DNA of 64,000 nt from a virus, in IMG/VR virus record IMGVR_UViG_3300001798_000006, positions 62,001 to 126,000 of that record; one strand, written 5' to 3'. Positions within the stretch are counted from its first letter, which is position 1. Every line of letters starts with the position of its first letter. The translations under genes and the position numbers were made by a program. Under the pieces are notes generated by a model. It did no database searches and was not told the origin of the DNA. It saw only the letters and a list, made by a program, of their open reading frames with translations. Of this stretch, positions 60,665-64,000 are shown one piece after another.

Positions 60665-61023
60665 TGGCTGATTTTGCAACAATAAGTTTTTGTGGTCGTA
60701 TTACGGATGATATTAAATTCTTTGATATAAAGGACTCTAAGATGGCTAAATTTGGGGTTGCTCTTAATTTATATACCCCAAAGGGTGAAAAAACAATTTT
60801 TAAAGATGTTGTTGTATTTGGTCCACAGGTTAAGTATTTAACTATGGTGCAGGAGAAAGGTTCACCAAAAGGTGCCACGGTATTTATTTCTGGGACAGTA
60901 GAAGTTGATTCTTATAAGGACAAAGATAAAGAAATTGTACGTGCCACGTCTATCCAGGTACTTGGGAAGAGACCAAAACAAACCGAAGTTCCAGAAGAGA
61001 CTGGCAACGGATTACCATTTTAA
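60664..61023 (+). CDS. ssb: Single-stranded DNA-binding protein
   Basis: The 119-residue protein has an AAGGAGGAAGTA ribosome site. Its OB-fold is typical of SSB: FATISFCGRITDDIKFFDI, KMAKFGVALNLYTPKG, TIFKDVVVFGPQVKYLTMV, KGATVFISGTVEVDSYKDKD. The C-terminus ends EETGNGLPF, a short variant of the acidic DDDIPF tip that recruits partner proteins. It protects single-stranded DNA at the fork and partners the RecA-like protein. The gene lies between polymerase and sigma-factor genes. Confidence 0.9.
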   Translation: MADFATISFCGRITDDIKFFDIKDSKMAKFGVALNLYTPKGEKTIFKDVVVFGPQVKYLTMVQEKGSPKGATVFISGTVEVDSYKDKDKEIVRATSIQVLGKRPKQTEVPEETGNGLPF

Positions 61024-61619
61024 TGAAGATACAGGAACTTGAGCCGATCATTAAGAGAATAGCTAATAAAACACATCATATATCACCAGTTATATCTAAG
61101 GAAGATCTAGAACAGGTCGGACGCTTATCTGCCTTCAAGGCTCTTAGGAGTTTTGATCCCACAAAGGGAAAAAGTATTAAATCTTATATATATAAATGTG
61201 TGCAGAGAGCTATTTACGAAGAGGCGTCAAGTTTCTATGGTCCGTATAGATTGCCTCATCGCATTCTAAGACTTTGCTCTAAAATTAATACACTCGCCGG
61301 AGTAGAAGCCTCCGGCGAGGAAATATCTTCGATTTTAAATGCCGAGAAATCACCTATTAAAAAGACGACACCTGATACAGTCAGGAAACTAAAGGTGCTA
61401 TATCGTGGCGTTGCGAGCGATAGTGATTGTTTATGCAGCAATGACGATCACTTTTTACAAGAGATTACCGTTTCAGAACTAGAACGCAATATATTATATT
61501 ATCGGTATATTCATAATTACTCTTTAAAGGAAACTAGTCAAATTTTAGGGATTTCTATCGGTAGATTAAGAGGATTGGAAGCAATTTTGAAGGGACGGAT
61601 AAGGGATTTATATGAGTAA
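61023..61619 (+). CDS. Phage RNA polymerase sigma factor
   Basis: The 198-residue protein has a region-2-like part (SKEDLEQVGRLSAFKALRSFDPTKGKSIKSYIYKCVQRAI, about 25-66) and a region-4 helix-turn-helix at the C-terminus (SELERNILYYRYIHNYSLKETSQILGIS, then GRLRGLEAILKGRI). No region 1 or 3 is seen, so it is a compact, ECF-like or phage-late-type factor, as with T4 gp55 or SPO1 gp28. It probably redirects host RNA polymerase to phage late promoters; the ATTAGTGTA motif is the natural candidate target. The gene is coupled to SSB by TAATG. Confidence 0.8.
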   Translation: MKIQELEPIIKRIANKTHHISPVISKEDLEQVGRLSAFKALRSFDPTKGKSIKSYIYKCVQRAIYEEASSFYGPYRLPHRILRLCSKINTLAGVEASGEEISSILNAEKSPIKKTTPDTVRKLKVLYRGVASDSDCLCSNDDHFLQEITVSELERNILYYRYIHNYSLKETSQILGISIGRLRGLEAILKGRIRDLYE

Positions 61620-64000
61620 GAAGAGAATACTTTTTTGTGGGGAAGCTAGTTTTCTATCTACGGGCTTTAGTACCTACTATAGGGAACTATTGCCAAGATT
61701 AGCCGTGACTGGGAAGTACGATATTTTTGAGCATGGATCATACGCTCGCCAAGATCACCCCGAAGTGAATAACTTTATCAAGGGGCGTTGGAAATTTTAT
61801 GGGAATTTACCCTTAACAGAGGAAGAGGCTAAGGCTTATAATCAACCTTCGGCAGATCCAAAAGATAAGGGTCAGAATATTTCCCAATTTGGAGCTTACA
61901 AATTTGATGGTGTAGTTGCGGATTGTAAGCCAGATATATGTATAGATATCAGGGATAATTGGATGTTACGCTGGCAGTTAAGTAGTGTTTTCAGACCATG
62001 GATTAAACTCGTTTGGATGCCCACCGTAGACAGTCTGCCTCAGCATGAGGATTGGATTAAAGACTATGAACAGGCTGATCTTATAGTTGCATACGCAGAT
62101 TTTGGCGTACATACTTTAAAGCAGCAGAGTCCGTTAATGCGTGTATTCCCTAAAGCTATGCGTCCTGGCGTAGACTTAAAAACTTTTTATCCAATGGATA
62201 GAGATCAGATCAGGGAAGAGTTTTGTATTGCGAAGGATGTGCCAATTATTGGCAGCCTGATGCGTAACCAATCTCGTAAACTTTATCCAGATCTTATTGA
62301 TGCTTTCGCACGTATGAAAAATAAGTATAAAGGCGAAAAGGCTGTCGATAAAGCTATTTTGTTGCTACATAGTGCGTGGCCAGATAATGTTTATTCTTAT
62401 GATTATCCACGCCACGTTATGAGGCTACAAGCATATCCATGGCTTGCTAATTATTCCAAGGGTATTAAAGACAGCGTAATGCAAACGCTTATGTGCCATA
62501 ACCCGGCCTGTGGGAAGAAGTCACTTGCTTATGCTATTAATTTATATAATAAACCACTCCGTAATGGAGTGATATTGTTGCCGTGCATGTGGTGTGGGCA
62601 GCAGACCGCTACCTGTCCAACAACAGGGGTAGGATTTAGTCGCGAGGAGCTTGCTAAAGTATATAATTTATTGGACTTATATGTTCAATGTTCTATATGT
62701 TTTACGCCTGATACCCCGGTATTAACTGGTGAAGGTTGGAAAAATATCTGCGATATTCGAGAGGGCGAACAGGTCTTTGGTAAAGATGGTCAATTGCATC
62801 ATGTTTATAAAACTATGAAGAATAAGACTGATTCGCTGGTAGAAGTTAAGTTGCATGGTAATGCATGGTCTAATAAATGTACTCCAAACCACCCGTTTTT
62901 GGTTGTTAAAGACGCATGGCCCGATAACAAAAATTCTTTACGAGAAAAGATTGGACAGAAAAATCCTGAACGATTAGATTTTGAATATAAAGACGCTGGC
63001 GATTTACAGCCAGATGATATGGTTGTTCAGACTATTCCTATGAAGTCAACCAAGCCAGAAATTAAATTAGATGATGGTACTCCAATTATTTTTGATGAAC
63101 ATTTCGCTTGGTTTTTGGGCGTAATGGTTGGAGACGGTAATGTAAATATTAATGATACGACAGCATATTGCAGAGTAACATGTGCGTCAGATGACGCAAC
63201 AGCTTTTCAGAAGATAAATTTGATAGCCAAAAGATTAAATCACGAAGCAAAAATTAGACAATATATTGATCGGAAAGCTTTTGATGTTAATATTAATGAT
63301 AAACGATTAGCTATTTTACTTAGAAAAGAACTATATCATGATAACGGATATAAAAAGAGTCCGTTTAATTTTATATTATGGCCTCCTGATTTGCAACTAG
63401 CTTTTATTAATGGATTAATACATGCTGACGGTCACGTAATTGACGAAAAAGTAAATGGGTTTACTAATACGTCTCCATACGTTGCCAGGGATTTATATAT
63501 TGCTCTGCAAAAACTTGGTTTATATTTTAATTGTCACATGCAATATCCAGAGAACAAAAAGCCTCGTTATAGGTTTGAAATTAATTTTTCTGGTAAAAAA
63601 TCATCTACTTCTTCTCTTTATTGGAAGCAAGACGGTGTAAATTATATGTTATCGAAAGTGAAATCTATAACTAATATTGATTACAATGATTATGTCTATA
63701 ATATAGACGTTGCTGATGATCATAATTATATTATATGTGGGCATTCCGTCCACAACTGTGAGGGAGATGGAATGCCCGTCCAAGAGGCTAAAGCCTGTGG
63801 TAAACCAACTCTTGTAATGGATTATTCCGCCATGCGTGAGAAGGGGCGATTCCCCAAAGAATATTCACATTTTAAGCAACTCGGAATTACTGAGGATAGC
63901 TATTCGTGCCACAAAGGTGGTGACGTTATTGATGTTGGTCGCTATTATTATGAACCTGAAACCTCGTGTATGCGGGCTCTGCCCGATATTGATGATTTAG
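61612..64000 (+). CDS. Intein-containing GT4-like glycosyltransferase, 3'-truncated
   Basis: The ATG at 61612 overlaps the sigma-factor stop and the frame stays open to the window end (796 codons). The host protein is a GT-B glycosyltransferase: KRILFCGEASFLSTGFSTYY at the N-terminus, then GSLMRNQSRKLYPDLIDAF. A cysteine knuckle (CHNPAC near 295 and CMWC near 325) is inserted, and the donor motif follows as EGDGMPVQEAKACGKP. That motif is split from LYVQCSI by an intein of 353 residues, from Cys 363 to Asn 715, with Cys 716 following. After splicing the catalytic motif is restored as CSICEGDGMPVQEA. Acceptor and sugar are unknown. The gene's 3' end lies outside the window. Confidence 0.85.
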   Translation, partial: MSKKRILFCGEASFLSTGFSTYYRELLPRLAVTGKYDIFEHGSYARQDHPEVNNFIKGRWKFYGNLPLTEEEAKAYNQPSADPKDKGQNISQFGAYKFDGVVADCKPDICIDIRDNWMLRWQLSSVFRPWIKLVWMPTVDSLPQHEDWIKDYEQADLIVAYADFGVHTLKQQSPLMRVFPKAMRPGVDLKTFYPMDRDQIREEFCIAKDVPIIGSLMRNQSRKLYPDLIDAFARMKNKYKGEKAVDKAILLLHSAWPDNVYSYDYPRHVMRLQAYPWLANYSKGIKDSVMQTLMCHNPACGKKSLAYAINLYNKPLRNGVILLPCMWCGQQTATCPTTGVGFSREELAKVYNLLDLYVQCSICFTPDTPVLTGEGWKNICDIREGEQVFGKDGQLHHVYKTMKNKTDSLVEVKLHGNAWSNKCTPNHPFLVVKDAWPDNKNSLREKIGQKNPERLDFEYKDAGDLQPDDMVVQTIPMKSTKPEIKLDDGTPIIFDEHFAWFLGVMVGDGNVNINDTTAYCRVTCASDDATAFQKINLIAKRLNHEAKIRQYIDRKAFDVNINDKRLAILLRKELYHDNGYKKSPFNFILWPPDLQLAFINGLIHADGHVIDEKVNGFTNTSPYVARDLYIALQKLGLYFNCHMQYPENKKPRYRFEINFSGKKSSTSSLYWKQDGVNYMLSKVKSITNIDYNDYVYNIDVADDHNYIICGHSVHNCEGDGMPVQEAKACGKPTLVMDYSAMREKGRFPKEYSHFKQLGITEDSYSCHKGGDVIDVGRYYYEPETSCMRALPDIDDL
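62698..63756 (+). mobile_element. Intein with LAGLIDADG homing endonuclease
   Basis: The element encodes 353 residues. It starts CFTPDTPVLTGEGW, a standard splicing block A, has CTPNHPFLVV as block B, FLGVMVGDGNV and FINGLIHADGHV as the two LAGLIDADG motifs, and ends YNIDVADDHNYIICGHSVHN followed by the extein cysteine. All four essential splicing residues (Cys 1, block B His, last Asn, Cys +1) are present, so splicing is expected to work. The intein splits the catalytic motif of a glycosyltransferase. Confidence 0.93.

Noticed and set aside
1-64000. CRISPR array or tRNA genes
   Set aside because: No regularly spaced direct repeats and no tRNA-like cloverleaf with GGTTCRA were seen in the gaps; a tRNAscan-SE run would settle it.

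Overview
The window is a 64 kb internal piece of an AT-rich genome of a large tailed double-stranded DNA phage. Both ends cut through genes, so the genome is longer than the window. It holds a portal, large terminase, capsid, neck, tail-tube and TP901-type tape-measure set, followed by a phage replisome. I see no tail-sheath gene, so a long non-contractile tail is the simplest reading. No integrase, lysis gene, tRNA, small terminase or CRISPR array was recognised. The host cannot be named, but two sites match the bacterial housekeeping (sigma70/sigmaA) promoter consensus.

Layout. 1-1566: two sugar-transfer enzymes and a small gene. 1568-8408: a small gene, an XPF/ERCC4-type nuclease, the large terminase, the portal and small head-region proteins, including a histidine-rich one. 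8427-11742: protease-scaffold, decoration protein and major capsid protein. 11841-16787: small virion proteins, connector genes and an HNH nuclease. 16880-21375: tail tube and pre-tape-measure genes. 21375-29889: tape measure, tail proteins and a methyltransferase-like gene. 29890-30362: 473 bases without a gene but rich in pairable RNA segments. 30363-46488: a 61-residue protein, a glycosyltransferase and three very large tail or adhesion proteins, one of 2772 residues with LamG-like and PKD-like modules. 46485-49169, minus strand: nicotinamide phosphoribosyltransferase, an NMN adenylyltransferase-Nudix fusion and a small unknown gene. 49335-50045: a late-type virion-like protein. 50161-64000: RecA-like recombinase, Vsr-like nuclease, DnaB-like helicase, primase, Cas4/RecB-like nuclease, ClpP-like protease, DNA polymerase III alpha, SSB, a sigma factor and an intein-split glycosyltransferase.

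How it fits together. The plus-strand genes are tightly packed, mostly joined by TAATG or ATGA overlaps. Six intergenic sites carry a shared A(T/C)TAGTGTA motif just upstream of structural genes. I propose these as late promoters, possibly read by the phage's own sigma factor. The NAD-salvage genes lie on the opposite strand behind a perfect TTGACA/TATAAT promoter, as expected for early expression by host RNA polymerase; enzymes of this type let phages rebuild NAD+ when bacterial defences destroy it. The replication genes start behind a second host-like promoter, after a strong terminator that closes the structural region.

The most unusual items are the structured, pseudoknot-capable RNA region at 29902-30176, the shared late-promoter motif with apparently leaderless genes, the giant LamG/GGY-repeat protein, the antisense NAD operon with an unknown third member, and the intein inside the catalytic motif of a glycosyltransferase. 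Function calls rest on motifs read by eye; no database search was run.
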